A DNA stretch of 64,000 nt from Pseudomonadota bacterium (GCA_023423655.1 JAFAFE010000001.1:1-64000); one strand, 5' to 3'. Counted from the stretch's first letter, positions 23,718 to 32,881 are shown. The notes: generated from the letters alone by a model not told the origin. Numbers and translations: made by a program.

Positions 23718-24851
23718 TCACACCTCGTCGACCAACTCCGCGAGCGTTGCCAAACAATCGCGGGCGAGTTGCATCGAGCGTTCGGGGGACCAGCCATGTT
23801 CTTCGTCCGCAAGGAATTTATTGTCCTTGAACGGCATTTCGAGCGTCATCGCGGTCGCACCGAAGCGTTCGGCGAGCTGGTTGGTGGACATGGAAAGATT
23901 GGCGGTGCCGGGCTGTGATTCTTCATAGCCCAGTTCAATCTGGAAATCGGGCGTGCGGCGCGCGAGCGCATCGCGGAAGCGGGTGAATTTGCCATATTGC
24001 GCATCATTCCATGACGGGATGCCCTCGAAACCGGCAAAGAATACCGCCGGAATCGCTTCATCGCCATGCACGTCGATGGCGAAATCGACGCCGCTTTCGT
24101 CCATCGCATTGCGCACGCACAAGACTTCGGGGCTTTTTTCCTTGGTCGGATTATCCCACTCGCGGTTCAAATTCACGCCCGCATAATTGGTGCGCAAATG
24201 CCCGCGATAGCTGCCGTCCGGGTTCATATTCGGCACGATATGGAGGCGGCAGGTCTGGAGCAACTTGCGCGCATGGGGATCTTGCGGATCGGTGAGCATA
24301 TCCAGCGCCCCTTCCATCCACCATTCGGCCATGCTTTCGCCGGGATGCTGGCGCGCATAGAGCCACACCTGCTTGTCGCCTTCGCCCATTTCGAGGCAGT
24401 CGATCGGGCGGCCTTCAAGGCTGGTGCCAAGCTGGCGCAGGCGCACGCCTTCATGCGCCGCCGCGTTGGCGACGAGGTCATAATGGCGTTCGAGCGAATA
24501 GGGCGCGAAATAAGAAAACCACACCACATCGCTGGTCGCTTCCCAGCGGAAAATGAGCGTGCCGCCATCGGCGTCGGGGTCATAATCGGTGGTCGCGCGC
24601 GCCCAATATTCGCGGTCTTCGGACACGCATACCTTATAATCGACCCAGCCATCCGGATAGGCCGATTCGGCAAGGCCGGTGATATGGAATTCCAGCGCAT
24701 CACCGACCGAACAGGCGACACGGAAGTGGAACCATTGGAAAAAGTCCGATTCGCGATCCTTGCGGATGGCAAGGCGCGCGGTGGTGCCGGTGATCTGGTT
24801 TACTATGATGTTGCCGCTGTCAAAGACGGACGCAATTTGAATGTCGTTCAT
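23718..24851 (-). CDS. M14 zinc carboxypeptidase, cytosolic-carboxypeptidase-like
   Basis: The 377-residue protein has an N-terminal beta-sandwich (about 1-120) and an M14 catalytic domain. The zinc ligands are His169 and Glu172 in QHPGES, and His262 in IDVHGDE. NPDG (210-213), NLNREW (227-232) and the catalytic Glu338 in TLEMPF also match. The two-domain layout is that of cytosolic carboxypeptidases (CCP/AGBL), which remove C-terminal glutamates from tubulin in eukaryotes; the bacterial substrate is unknown. No signal peptide is seen. Its start overlaps the stop of the upstream lipoprotein gene by four bases. Confidence 0.88.
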   Translation of the reverse strand: MNDIQIASVFDSGNIIVNQITGTTARLAIRKDRESDFFQWFHFRVACSVGDALEFHITGLAESAYPDGWVDYKVCVSEDREYWARATTDYDPDADGGTLIFRWEATSDVVWFSYFAPYSLERHYDLVANAAAHEGVRLRQLGTSLEGRPIDCLEMGEGDKQVWLYARQHPGESMAEWWMEGALDMLTDPQDPHARKLLQTCRLHIVPNMNPDGSYRGHLRTNYAGVNLNREWDNPTKEKSPEVLCVRNAMDESGVDFAIDVHGDEAIPAVFFAGFEGIPSWNDAQYGKFTRFRDALARRTPDFQIELGYEESQPGTANLSMSTNQLAERFGATAMTLEMPFKDNKFLADEEHGWSPERSMQLARDCLATLAELVDEV

Positions 24852-25450
24852 GGGACCTTGATAGACTTACCGCTCTCGCCGGGGAAGCCCCTGAACAAGG
24901 CTTCGGCCATTTTTGCCGCTACGGCGGAGGGTTCTGCCGCCGGGGTGCCTTGTTTGACGGTGGTGGAGGCGCGGCCTTCCCACATGACGGCCTTGTCGCT
25001 GTTGCGCAGGATTTGCACCGACAGGTCATTGCCGATGCGCGGTTTGGGCGGGCCGGACAGGTCTATGCCAATGCCAAGCCCGACGCCGCTGCCATAGCTG
25101 CCGGTCGAGCCGCCAACGCCGACCGATACGGGCGAGCGCCGTCCGCGCTGGGCCGGATCAATTATGCCCCGGCTTTGCGTAACCTTGACACTATAGCTCG
25201 CGCGGCTGCCATTTTCGCGGGCGAAGCCCAAACGGTCGAGTTCGCGCGCAACCGCTTGCGTCCATACCGCGCCCTCCAATCCTTGCGGCGCATAGGGGCT
25301 GGCGGCATCAATCGTGTAAGAGCCGGGCGCCAAGGCGGCCTGATCGGCGCGGTGGAAGCGGGTAACATCAACGGGGCCGGAACCGCTGGTCGCGCAACCG
25401 GTCAAAGCGGCGCCCATCAACAGGAGGGGCAAAAGCGGGGTGATTTTCAT
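24848..25450 (-). CDS. DUF4136 lipoprotein
   Basis: The 200-residue protein has a lipoprotein signal ending ALTGC (Cys19), then the DUF4136 pattern: VTRFHRADQAALAPGSYTIDA and an ASYSVKVTQSRGIID segment. The Gly/Ser-rich middle (VSVGVGGSTGSYGSGVGLGIGIDL) is typical of the family. It is predicted to be membrane-anchored in the periplasm. Function is unknown. The ATGA overlap with the M14 gene suggests translational coupling. Confidence 0.88.
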   Translation of the reverse strand: MKITPLLPLLLMGAALTGCATSGSGPVDVTRFHRADQAALAPGSYTIDAASPYAPQGLEGAVWTQAVARELDRLGFARENGSRASYSVKVTQSRGIIDPAQRGRRSPVSVGVGGSTGSYGSGVGLGIGIDLSGPPKPRIGNDLSVQILRNSDKAVMWEGRASTTVKQGTPAAEPSAVAAKMAEALFRGFPGESGKSIKVP

Positions 25451-25516
25451 AATGGCAAACCCTAGGTCAAATGTGATGAACTGTCATTTAACTTCTTTCT
25501 GCTAGGACTACGCGCC

Positions 25517-26518
25517 ATGACACAGAAATTTCCCGTTCTTGTGACCGGCGGTGCCGGATATATCGGCAGCCACGCGGTCTTGGCCTTGCAGGATGCAGGC
25601 TGGCCGGTGGTGGTTATCGACAATCTCGTCACCGGATTCCGCTGGGCGGTGCCGCACAATGTGCCGTTCGTCGAAGGCGATGTGGCCGATATGGCGCTGG
25701 TCGGCGATACTATCCGCCGCCATAATATCGGCGCGATCCTCCATTTTGCAGGGTCGGTCGTGGTGCCGGAATCGGTGGAAAATCCGCTGAAATATTATCG
25801 CAATAACACCGCCGCGAGCCGCAACCTCATCGACGCTGCGGTGGCGTCAGGGGTCAAGCATTTCATCTTTTCGTCAACAGCGGCGACCTATGGCATCCCC
25901 GATGTATCGCCCGTCACCGAAGAAACACCGCAGCGCCCGATCAATCCTTATGGCTGGTCGAAGCTGATGACCGAACAAATGCTGGCCGATACTGCGGCGG
26001 CCGAAGATGTAAATTATTGTGCCTTGCGCTATTTCAACGTCGCAGGGGCCGATCCGCACGGGCGCACCGGCCAATCGACGGCGGGCGCAACCCATCTCAT
26101 CAAGGTGGCGGGCGAAGCGGCGCTCGGCAAGCGCGCCTCGGTCGCAATATTCGGCAGCGACTTCGATACGCCCGATGGCACCGGGGTGCGTGATTATATC
26201 CATGTGAGCGATTTGGCAGCGGCGCATGTGCTGGCGCTCAATGCTTTGGTCGCCGATCCTGCCACCAGCCTGCGGTTGAACTGTGGCTATGGGCGCGGCT
26301 TTTCGGTGCTGGATGTGCTGGACGCGGTGGACAGGGTAGCGGGCGTCACGCTTACCCGCGAACTGCAACCGCGCCGCCCAGGCGACCCTGATTCGCTCAT
26401 ATCCGATAATCGCGCCATCCTTGCCCGATTCGGCTGGCAACCGCGCTATGATGACCTCGACACCATTGTCGGCCATGCGCTAGCGTGGGAAAAGTCGCTC
26501 ATGGCGCGCGCATCTTAG
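25517..26518 (+). CDS. galE: UDP-glucose 4-epimerase
   Basis: The 333-residue extended short-chain dehydrogenase has the NAD motif TGGAGYIGSH (residues 10-18) and the catalytic Ser120/Thr121 with Tyr145 and Lys149 in PYGWSK. The RYFNVAGADPHGRTGQ segment and the C-terminal RPGDPDSLISD are characteristic of GalE. It interconverts UDP-glucose and UDP-galactose for polysaccharide synthesis. GGA lies about ten bases before the ATG. It is monocistronic, between the DUF4136 gene (divergent) and rpmJ. Confidence 0.95.
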   Translation: MTQKFPVLVTGGAGYIGSHAVLALQDAGWPVVVIDNLVTGFRWAVPHNVPFVEGDVADMALVGDTIRRHNIGAILHFAGSVVVPESVENPLKYYRNNTAASRNLIDAAVASGVKHFIFSSTAATYGIPDVSPVTEETPQRPINPYGWSKLMTEQMLADTAAAEDVNYCALRYFNVAGADPHGRTGQSTAGATHLIKVAGEAALGKRASVAIFGSDFDTPDGTGVRDYIHVSDLAAAHVLALNALVADPATSLRLNCGYGRGFSVLDVLDAVDRVAGVTLTRELQPRRPGDPDSLISDNRAILARFGWQPRYDDLDTIVGHALAWEKSLMARAS

Positions 26519-26539
26519 GGAAAAATCCCCCGAATCGGG

Positions 26540-26568
26540 TTGACTTTATCCCGTGCGCCCCGTAACTG
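26540..26568 (+). promoter_or_regulatory. Predicted promoter of rpmJ
   Basis: TTGACT (26540-26545), a 17-base spacer and TAACTG (26563-26568) form a sigma-70-like promoter. It lies 47 bases upstream of the rpmJ ATG. Confidence 0.55.
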
Positions 26569-26614
26569 CGCGCCTTCACATTCAATGTAACCTTTTATTT
26601 GGAAGCGTTTCGCC

Positions 26615-26740
26615 ATGAAGATCCGCAACAGCCTTAAGTCGCTCAAAGACCGTCACCGCGACAACCGCGTGATCCGTCGTCGCGGCCGTACTTATGTCAT
26701 CAACAAGACCAACCGTCGTTTCAAGGCGCGTCAGGGCTAA
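26615..26740 (+). CDS. rpmJ: 50S ribosomal protein L36
   Basis: This 41-residue frame reads MKIRNSLKSLKDRH, then RVIRRRGRTYVINK, and ends RFKARQG. It is the L36 form without zinc cysteines found in alphaproteobacteria. It is easily missed because of its size. GGAAG lies about eight bases upstream of the ATG, a promoter lies further upstream, and a terminator follows 38 bases after the stop. Confidence 0.95.
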   Translation: MKIRNSLKSLKDRHRDNRVIRRRGRTYVINKTNRRFKARQG

Positions 26741-26778
26741 TCGCCCACGCTTATTGATTCGAAGGTATAATGTTGAAG

Positions 26779-26812
26779 ACCGCCGTTCGGGAAGGCCCGC
26801 GCGGCGGTTTTT
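26779..26812 (+). terminator. Rho-independent terminator after rpmJ
   Basis: ACCGCCG (26779-26785) pairs with CGGCGGT (26802-26808) around a GC-rich loop, and five T follow. It ends 26 bases before the next ATG. Confidence 0.85.
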
Positions 26813-26837
26813 GCGTGCCTGAAAGAAAGGCCAAACG

Positions 26838-27473
26838 ATGCCGGACAGGATAGCGGTTTCCGCAGTGACGACCGTAATTTTCGATGTCGGCAAAGTGCTG
26901 GTCGAATGGGATATAAGGGAGCTGTATCGCCCGCTGATCGCCGATCCTGCCGAACTGGAGCGGTTCGTGACCCAAGTGGTGACGCCCGAATGGCATTTCC
27001 AGCATGATGCCGGACGCAGCTTTGCCGATACCAGCGCGGAATTGATCGCCGCCCATCCGCAGCATGAAGAATTGATCCGCCTGTTCGGCCCGCGCTTTGG
27101 CGAGACATTGGGCGCGATATTGCCGGGGATGCGGGCGCTGGTCGGCAGGCTCGCCGCGCGGGATGTGCCGCTTTATGCCATCACCAATTTCAGCGCCGAA
27201 TTCTGGCCCGCCTTTGAAGCGCGCGAAGCCGAACTATTCGCGCCGTTCCGCGATATATTGGTGTCGGGGGCAGAAAAATTGCTCAAGCCCGATCCGGCGA
27301 TTTACCGGCTCGCGATTGAGCGGTTCGGCGTTGAGCCGGACGCGTGCCTGTTCGTCGATGACCGTCCGGAAAATGTCGCCGCTGCCGAAGCGCAAGGGAT
27401 GCGCGGGCATGTGTTTGCCGGGGCTGACGGGCTGGAACGGGTGTTGCAGGGGTTGGGGTTGCTTGAAGGGTAG
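26838..27473 (+). CDS. HAD-family phosphatase (HAD-IA, YihX-like)
   Basis: The 211-residue protein has the HAD motifs in order: VIFDVGKVL (Asp16 nucleophile; the second position is Gly as in YihX-type FDxGxV), ITNFS (motif II), EKLLKPDPAIY (motif III lysine), and LFVDDRPENVAAA (motif IV). YihX-type enzymes dephosphorylate glucose 1-phosphate and related sugars, while haloacid dehalogenases are close relatives. The Asp two residues after the nucleophile, which acts as acid/base in phosphatases, is replaced by Gly. The substrate is unknown. AAGG lies upstream of the ATG. Confidence 0.85.
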   Translation: MPDRIAVSAVTTVIFDVGKVLVEWDIRELYRPLIADPAELERFVTQVVTPEWHFQHDAGRSFADTSAELIAAHPQHEELIRLFGPRFGETLGAILPGMRALVGRLAARDVPLYAITNFSAEFWPAFEAREAELFAPFRDILVSGAEKLLKPDPAIYRLAIERFGVEPDACLFVDDRPENVAAAEAQGMRGHVFAGADGLERVLQGLGLLEG

Positions 27474-27581
27474 AGCGCCATAATCTCCCTTCCCACTTGC
27501 GAGTGACCGAGATTATGCCCCCGTCAAAATCTGAAACTGCCGGGGGCAGTTTCGAGGTCACTGGGTCGGGGGTAATATATA

Positions 27582-27719
27582 TCTCCCCCCTCCCGCCTGC
27601 GGGAGGGGTCGGGGGTGGGTCTGTCCATAAAGCACAGCCTAAAACTCTGCCCACCCCACTCGACTAAATTCGCTGACGCTCATTAAGTCTTCGTTGCCCC
27701 TCCCGCGCGCGGGAGGGGA
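27582..27719. repeat. Two copies of the GC palindrome after the HAD gene
   Basis: CCCCTCCCGCCTGCGGGAGG lies in 27587-27606 with a GGGGTGGG tail, and CCCCTCCCGCGCGCGGGAGG lies at 27697-27716. They belong to the same family as 20487-20523. A further local inverted pair is at about 27505-27583 (GAGTGACC / GGTCACT). No gene lies between 27474 and 27729. Confidence 0.75.
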
Positions 27720-27729
27720 TATGCGCGCG

Positions 27730-28047
27730 CTACGCCGCTTGCGCGATCGGCTCCACGGCCAACAACGTCACTCCAACATATTTTTCGGCCTGCGGTTCAA
27801 ACAGTGCATTGGGGGCAAATTCTTGTTCCACCAGCGTGAGGTCGCCAAGGCCGTCCAGTTTGAACGTGCCGATCTTCACTTCGCGTGGCGGGTTGCCGTC
27901 GCGGTCAATGGTGGTGGCGTCGATGTAAAGCTCGTCATGGCGCGTATATAAGATATGCGGCGCAAGCGTGACGACCCCGCGATTATAGGTCGCGGTAACA
28001 CAGCGCAAACGGGCGATAGCCTCCAAGGCGATTGCGGGTGATGACAT
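27730..28047 (-). CDS. Small protein resembling a WYL-type ligand-binding domain
   Basis: The 105-residue protein (ATG at 28047; the frame extends to 28116) has the strand pattern RLRCVTATYNRGVVTLAPHIL, DELYIDATTIDRDG, and REVKIGTFKLDGLGDLTL. This echoes the WYL domain, an Sm-like beta barrel that binds ligands and often controls DNA-related systems. There is no HTH and no nuclease part, so it is a stand-alone domain. The WYL identification rests on pattern only. It is followed by the GC palindromes. Confidence 0.6.
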   Translation of the reverse strand: MSSPAIALEAIARLRCVTATYNRGVVTLAPHILYTRHDELYIDATTIDRDGNPPREVKIGTFKLDGLGDLTLVEQEFAPNALFEPQAEKYVGVTLLAVEPIAQAA

Positions 28048-28180
28048 AATGGCCGCGATATACCGGTTTCGGGCAGGTCTGTCTAATATTTTGTGCGTTG
28101 CAACATGGGTCGGCAAAGATAAGTTGTCCGGACTGCTTTTGTCCCCGCCCGAACCCCTACCGGATACCCTGCCCGCGCGC

Positions 28181-30400
28181 CTATTTCACCATCCCCATCT
28201 GGCTAAGGATGAAGGCTTGTTCTTCCGCATCCTCGCGCAGCGATTCAAACCGGCCCGACTTGCCGCCATGCCCTGCCCCCATATTGGTTTTAAGCAGCAA
28301 CAGATTCGTGTCGGTCTTGGTCGCACGCAATTTGGCGACCCATTTGGCCGGTTCCCAATAAGTGACGCGCGGGTCGTTGAGCCCCGCCGTCACCAGCATC
28401 GGCGGATAGGCTTTGGCGGTGACATTATCATAAGGCGAATAGCGCCACATATAATCGAACGCGGCCTTGTCCGTAATCGGATTACCCCATTCAGGCCATT
28501 CGCCGGGCGTCAAAGGCAGGCTTTCGTCCATCATCGTATTGATGACATCGACGAACGGCACATGGGCGACGACCGCGCCCCACAGGCTCGGGTCCATATT
28601 GACGATAGCGCCCATCAGCTCGCCGCCCGCAGAGCCGCCCGAGGCCGAAATCTTGCCGCGCCTTGTATAGCCTTTATCGACCAAGCCTTGGGCGACATCG
28701 ACAAAATCGTTGAACGTATTCTGGCGCTTGTCGAGCTTTCCCTGCAAATACCAGTTGCGCCCCAGATCATCACCGCCGCGAATATGCGCGATGCCGTAAA
28801 TATAGCCGCGATCGACAAGGCTTAATCGCGTGGTCGAAAAGCTCGGCGGCACCGCATAGCCATAAGCGCCATAGGCATAAAGATGGAGCGGGGCGGTGCC
28901 ATTTTTGGCCAGCCCTTTTTTATAGACCAGCGACACGGGGATCATCGTCCCGTCGCGGCCCTTAATCTCCACGCGCTCGGTCACATAGTCGGCCGGATTA
29001 TAGCCGCTCGGTATCTCCTGAACCTTCAAGGTTGTGAGCGCACCTGTATCGACATCATAGTCATAGACCGTGTCGGGCGTGACCATCGATTCATAAGCGA
29101 GCCGCAGCGTGTGCGTGCCATATTCGGGGTTGCTGTCGAGACCCGCCGAATAGCTTGCTTCGGGGAAGGGGATGCGCGTGATCTTGGCGGGGTCCGCATA
29201 AGAACGCACCTCGATCTGGTCCAGCCCGCTCTCGCGGCCTTCGACCACATAATAATCGCGGAAGGCCGAAAAATCGGTGATGTAGAAATTGTCCGCTCCC
29301 GCAATCAGTGTGGTCCACTGGTCGGGCTTGGCAAGGCTTGCGGTCGCGATGCGGAAATTGGGGTGGGTGTCGTTGGCGTGGATATAGAGCGTGCCGTCAT
29401 GTTCTTCGACGCTATATTCGCGGCCCTTTTTGCGCGGCGACACAAGGATCGGCTTGGCGAACGGATTGTCGCGCGGGATGAGGCGGACTTCGCTCGTTTC
29501 ATTGTCACCGGTCGCAATCACCAGATATTTTTCCGAAGCGGTCACGCCCACATCACAGGAAAAGCCGATATCGGCTTCCTTGAAAATCTGTTTGTCGCTG
29601 CTCACCGGCGTGCCGAGCTTATGGACATGGATATTGTCGGTGCGCCAATTTTCATTGGCAAGGCCGTACAAAACCATCGCCGAATCCGCCGACCATTCGA
29701 TGCTCGACAAGGTGCCGGGGATGGTATCGGGGAGCAGCGCCCCGGTTTCGAGATTTTTGAAGCGCACTTCAAACCGCTCGGAGCCATTATCATCGACCGA
29801 ATAAGCAAGCAGCTTGCCATCGGGACTCACCGAAAATTCGCTAAGCCGGAAATATTCCTTGCCCTTGGCAAGCGCGGGTTCGTCGAGCAGTAAAATCGCT
29901 TCGCCCACGCCCTTGCCATCCGGCCCCGCCGCGCGGCGATACCATTTCTTATATTGGCCACCCTTTTCAAATTCGGTCCAATAGACCCACGCGCCATCTT
30001 TTTGCGGGACCGATTTTTCATCTTCCTTGATGCGGCCCTTCATTTCCTGAAACAGCTCTTCGACCAGCCCGTCATAAGGTTTCATACTGGCGGTGAAATA
30101 GGCGTTTTCCGCGTTCAGATAGGCAAGGATTTCGGGGTCATCGACCTCCGGATAGCCGGAATCGCGCAGCCATGCCCACGGATCATCCCAGCTTTTGCCA
30201 TGCGCGCTTGCGCGGTGCGGCTTTTGCGCAGCCACTGGCGGGGTCGGGGTAACAGCTTGCTTTACATCATGATTTGTCGTCAAAACCGGATCATCTTTCG
30301 CACTATTTACGTCCACACCGTCAAGGCTTGCACAGGCAGCGACCAGAAAGAGGAAGGGACTAGCCATTACGGCCATGCCTCGCCTAAAGGATATGGTCAT
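28181..30400 (-). CDS. ptrB: Oligopeptidase B-type S9 peptidase lipoprotein
   Basis: The protein (739 residues from the ATG at 30400) begins with a lipoprotein signal ending LVAAC (Cys23). A seven-bladed propeller and an S9A catalytic domain follow, with Ser in SGGSAGGELMGA, Asp in TAGLNDPRV and His in GAGHGGKSGR. RDSGYPEVDDPEILAYLNAE near the N-terminus is the oligopeptidase B hallmark. The family cleaves after Lys or Arg in short peptides. A lipidated form would act in the periplasm, unlike the cytosolic E. coli enzyme. AGGG lies upstream. It is divergent from the M24 gene. Confidence 0.92.
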   Translation of the reverse strand: MTISFRRGMAVMASPFLFLVAACASLDGVDVNSAKDDPVLTTNHDVKQAVTPTPPVAAQKPHRASAHGKSWDDPWAWLRDSGYPEVDDPEILAYLNAENAYFTASMKPYDGLVEELFQEMKGRIKEDEKSVPQKDGAWVYWTEFEKGGQYKKWYRRAAGPDGKGVGEAILLLDEPALAKGKEYFRLSEFSVSPDGKLLAYSVDDNGSERFEVRFKNLETGALLPDTIPGTLSSIEWSADSAMVLYGLANENWRTDNIHVHKLGTPVSSDKQIFKEADIGFSCDVGVTASEKYLVIATGDNETSEVRLIPRDNPFAKPILVSPRKKGREYSVEEHDGTLYIHANDTHPNFRIATASLAKPDQWTTLIAGADNFYITDFSAFRDYYVVEGRESGLDQIEVRSYADPAKITRIPFPEASYSAGLDSNPEYGTHTLRLAYESMVTPDTVYDYDVDTGALTTLKVQEIPSGYNPADYVTERVEIKGRDGTMIPVSLVYKKGLAKNGTAPLHLYAYGAYGYAVPPSFSTTRLSLVDRGYIYGIAHIRGGDDLGRNWYLQGKLDKRQNTFNDFVDVAQGLVDKGYTRRGKISASGGSAGGELMGAIVNMDPSLWGAVVAHVPFVDVINTMMDESLPLTPGEWPEWGNPITDKAAFDYMWRYSPYDNVTAKAYPPMLVTAGLNDPRVTYWEPAKWVAKLRATKTDTNLLLLKTNMGAGHGGKSGRFESLREDAEEQAFILSQMGMVK

Positions 30401-30464
30401 ATGCCCTGCCCCCTTCGTATCGCCCGATGCGGTCAAGCGGCCATGGTGAAACAAGGAATGATTC

Positions 30465-32288
30465 ATGTCCACCCTCGAACAGCATAAAGCGCGCCTTGCG
30501 GCGCTGCGCACCGAACTCGCCGCCCGCGGCCTTGATGGCTTCATCGTCCCCATCGTGGACGAATATATGTCCGAATATGTGGGCAGCTATGCCCAGCGCA
30601 TGGCGTGGCTCACCGGCTTTGGCGGTTCGGCGGGGAGCGCGGTGGTGCTGACCGGCAAGGCAGGCGAAAAGGCTGCCGTATTCGTCGATGGACGCTATAC
30701 GTTGCAAGTCACCGAACAGGTTTCGGGCGAGGATTATGACTATGTCGGTATCCCGCAATCCAGCCCTGCGGCTTGGATTGAAGCCAATGCGCCTGCGGGG
30801 GCGAAGATCGGTTTCGACCCTTGGCTCCACACGATTGACTGGGTGCGCGGGACGCACGCTCTGCTTGAGGCCAAGGGCATCGAACTGGTGCCGGTCGATA
30901 GCAATCCGCTGGACGCGGTATGGACCGACCAGCCCGCGCCCTCGATTGCGCCTGCCACCGCGCATGGCGATGAATATGCAGGCCGCAATGCCGCCGACAA
31001 GCGCGCGGAAATTGCCGACTGGCTGACCTCCAACGGGTTGGATGCAACCATTGTGACCGCGCTCGATTCGATTGCGTGGCTGCTCAATATTCGCGGAACC
31101 GATGTGACCCACACGCCGGTTGCGCTCTCTTATGCGATCCTCAACGCCGATGGCACGGCCGACCTGTTTATCGCGCCCGAAAAGGTGACGCCGCAGCTTA
31201 TCCAGCATTTGGGCAATGCGGTGCGTATCCATGATCGCGATGCGTTCGAGCAAGGCTTGGACGGTTTGAAAGGCAAAAAGGTTGCGGTCGATCCCGAACG
31301 GGCAGTTTCGGCGATTTTCTCGCGGTTGGAACAAGCCGGTGCGACCATCCGCCGCCACCGCGACCCGACTGTTTTAGCGAAAGCCGTCAAGAACCCCGTC
31401 GAAATGGCCGGACAGCGTTCCGCTCAAGCGCGCGACGGCGCGGCCTTGTCGCGCTTCCTGCGCTGGGCACAAAGCGCGCTCCCCGAAGGCGGACAAACGG
31501 AATTGTCCGCCGCCGCCCAACTGTTGCGGCTGCGCGAACAGACCGGGCTTTTGAAAGATTTGTCTTTCGACACGATTTCGGGTTTCGGCCCCAATGGCGC
31601 AAGCCCGCACTATCGCGTCGATGAGGTGAGCAATCTCCCCATCACCAGCGGCAATCTCTATCTGGTCGATTCGGGCGGCCAATATGAAGATGGCACCACC
31701 GACGTCACCCGCACCATCGCGGTCGGCGTGCCAACGGATGAAATGATCCGCCGTTATACGCAAGTGTTGAAAGGCCATATCGCGCTCGCGCTCGCGGTCT
31801 TCCCCGAAGGCACGGCAGGGTCGCAGCTTGATACGCTTGCGCGCCAATATTTATGGGCAGATGGCGTCGACTATGCGCATGGCACCGGTCATGGCGTGGG
31901 CAGCTTCCTCGCCGTCCATGAAGGCCCGCAACGCATCGCCAAATCATCGGGCGGTCAGGCCGGCACCGAAGAACCGCTTAAGGCGGGCATGATCCTGTCC
32001 AATGAGCCGGGCTATTATAAGACCGGCGAATTCGGCATCCGCATCGAAAATCTGGTGGTGGTCGAACCGCGCGAGATTGCGGGCGCGGAACAGCCGATGC
32101 TCGGCTTTGAAACGCTGACCTTCGCGCCGCTCGACCGCACGCTGATCGATTCGTCGATGCTGAACGAGGCCGAACGGTCATGGGTCAATGCCTATCATGC
32201 CAAGGTGATGGACATACTCGGTCCCGAACTGGAAGCCGATGACCGCGCCTGGCTCGCCAATGAATGTCGCCCTCTGGAGGCCCGTTAA
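30465..32288 (+). CDS. Xaa-Pro aminopeptidase (M24B)
   Basis: The 607-residue protein has two creatinase-like N-terminal domains (about 1-310) and a pita-bread catalytic domain. The metal ligands fall in VDSGGQYEDGTTDVTRT (two Asp), GTGHGVGSF (His), NEPGYY (Glu) and IRIENLVVV (Glu). The length and three-domain layout match eukaryotic-type APP1, not E. coli PepP. It removes N-terminal residues preceding proline, in the cytosol (no signal peptide). AAGGA lies about ten bases before the ATG. The thioesterase gene overlaps its stop. Confidence 0.93.
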   Translation: MSTLEQHKARLAALRTELAARGLDGFIVPIVDEYMSEYVGSYAQRMAWLTGFGGSAGSAVVLTGKAGEKAAVFVDGRYTLQVTEQVSGEDYDYVGIPQSSPAAWIEANAPAGAKIGFDPWLHTIDWVRGTHALLEAKGIELVPVDSNPLDAVWTDQPAPSIAPATAHGDEYAGRNAADKRAEIADWLTSNGLDATIVTALDSIAWLLNIRGTDVTHTPVALSYAILNADGTADLFIAPEKVTPQLIQHLGNAVRIHDRDAFEQGLDGLKGKKVAVDPERAVSAIFSRLEQAGATIRRHRDPTVLAKAVKNPVEMAGQRSAQARDGAALSRFLRWAQSALPEGGQTELSAAAQLLRLREQTGLLKDLSFDTISGFGPNGASPHYRVDEVSNLPITSGNLYLVDSGGQYEDGTTDVTRTIAVGVPTDEMIRRYTQVLKGHIALALAVFPEGTAGSQLDTLARQYLWADGVDYAHGTGHGVGSFLAVHEGPQRIAKSSGGQAGTEEPLKAGMILSNEPGYYKTGEFGIRIENLVVVEPREIAGAEQPMLGFETLTFAPLDRTLIDSSMLNEAERSWVNAYHAKVMDILGPELEADDRAWLANECRPLEAR

Positions 32289-32767
32289 TGGATCATGCTT
32301 TGTGGGAAATGCCGCGCGACGAATTCCCTGTCACGCATAGCGTGCGCGTGCGCTATAACGAGATAGACGGGCAGAAAATCGTCTTTAACGGCAATTATTT
32401 CATCTATGCCGATATTGGTGTGACCGAATATTTCCGGATGCTCGGCGAAGGGCAGCCGGGGCCGTTTTTCCACCAATATGGCACCGACATTTTCGTCGTC
32501 CACGCCGAAATCGACTATCATGCAAGCGCCGTGCTTGATGACATGATCGACATAGTCGCGCGGGTAAGCCGCATCGGGCGGACCAGCTTCACGTTGCACG
32601 TCGCAATCTTCCGGGGCGCGGAACGGCTGACAGACATCACCATCGTCTATGCCCATATGGACTTGGACACCGGCGAAGCCACCCCGCTTCCGGCAAGCTT
32701 CATCGCCGATGTCAGAAGCGCCCAAAAAACCCCGCCCGCGCAAGATCCTGCGAAACAGTGGGGGTGA
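32288..32767 (+). CDS. FadM/YbgC-type acyl-CoA thioesterase
   Basis: The 159-residue protein has the 4HBT hotdog pattern VRVRYNEIDGQKIVFNGNYFIYADIGVTEYFR, where the Asp of the usual D-x-x-G active site is present, and later TSFTLHVAIFRG. YbgC/FadM enzymes hydrolyse acyl-CoAs. The ATG overlaps the final base of the previous stop (TAATG), and GGAGG lies ten bases upstream inside that gene, so it is translationally coupled to the aminopeptidase. It is followed by GC palindromes. Confidence 0.85.
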   Translation: MDHALWEMPRDEFPVTHSVRVRYNEIDGQKIVFNGNYFIYADIGVTEYFRMLGEGQPGPFFHQYGTDIFVVHAEIDYHASAVLDDMIDIVARVSRIGRTSFTLHVAIFRGAERLTDITIVYAHMDLDTGEATPLPASFIADVRSAQKTPPAQDPAKQWG

Positions 32768-32779
32768 GGTGCCTTTAAG

Positions 32780-32881
32780 CCCCTCCCGCGTGCGGGAGGG
32801 GTTTGGGGAGGGGCTGTTGATGGAGCGCATGTTTCTTTAATAACAACCCCCACCCCCGGCCCCTCCCCTGAAGGGGAGGGG
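32780..32881. repeat. GC palindromes after the thioesterase gene
   Basis: CCCCTCCCGCGTGCGGGAGG (32780-32799) has a TTTGGGGAGGGG tail, as at 20487. A second palindrome, CCCCTCCCCTGAAGGGGAGG (32860-32879), lies 60 bases on. The rest of the gap to 33152 holds the Pho-box region; no gene is seen in it. Confidence 0.75.
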
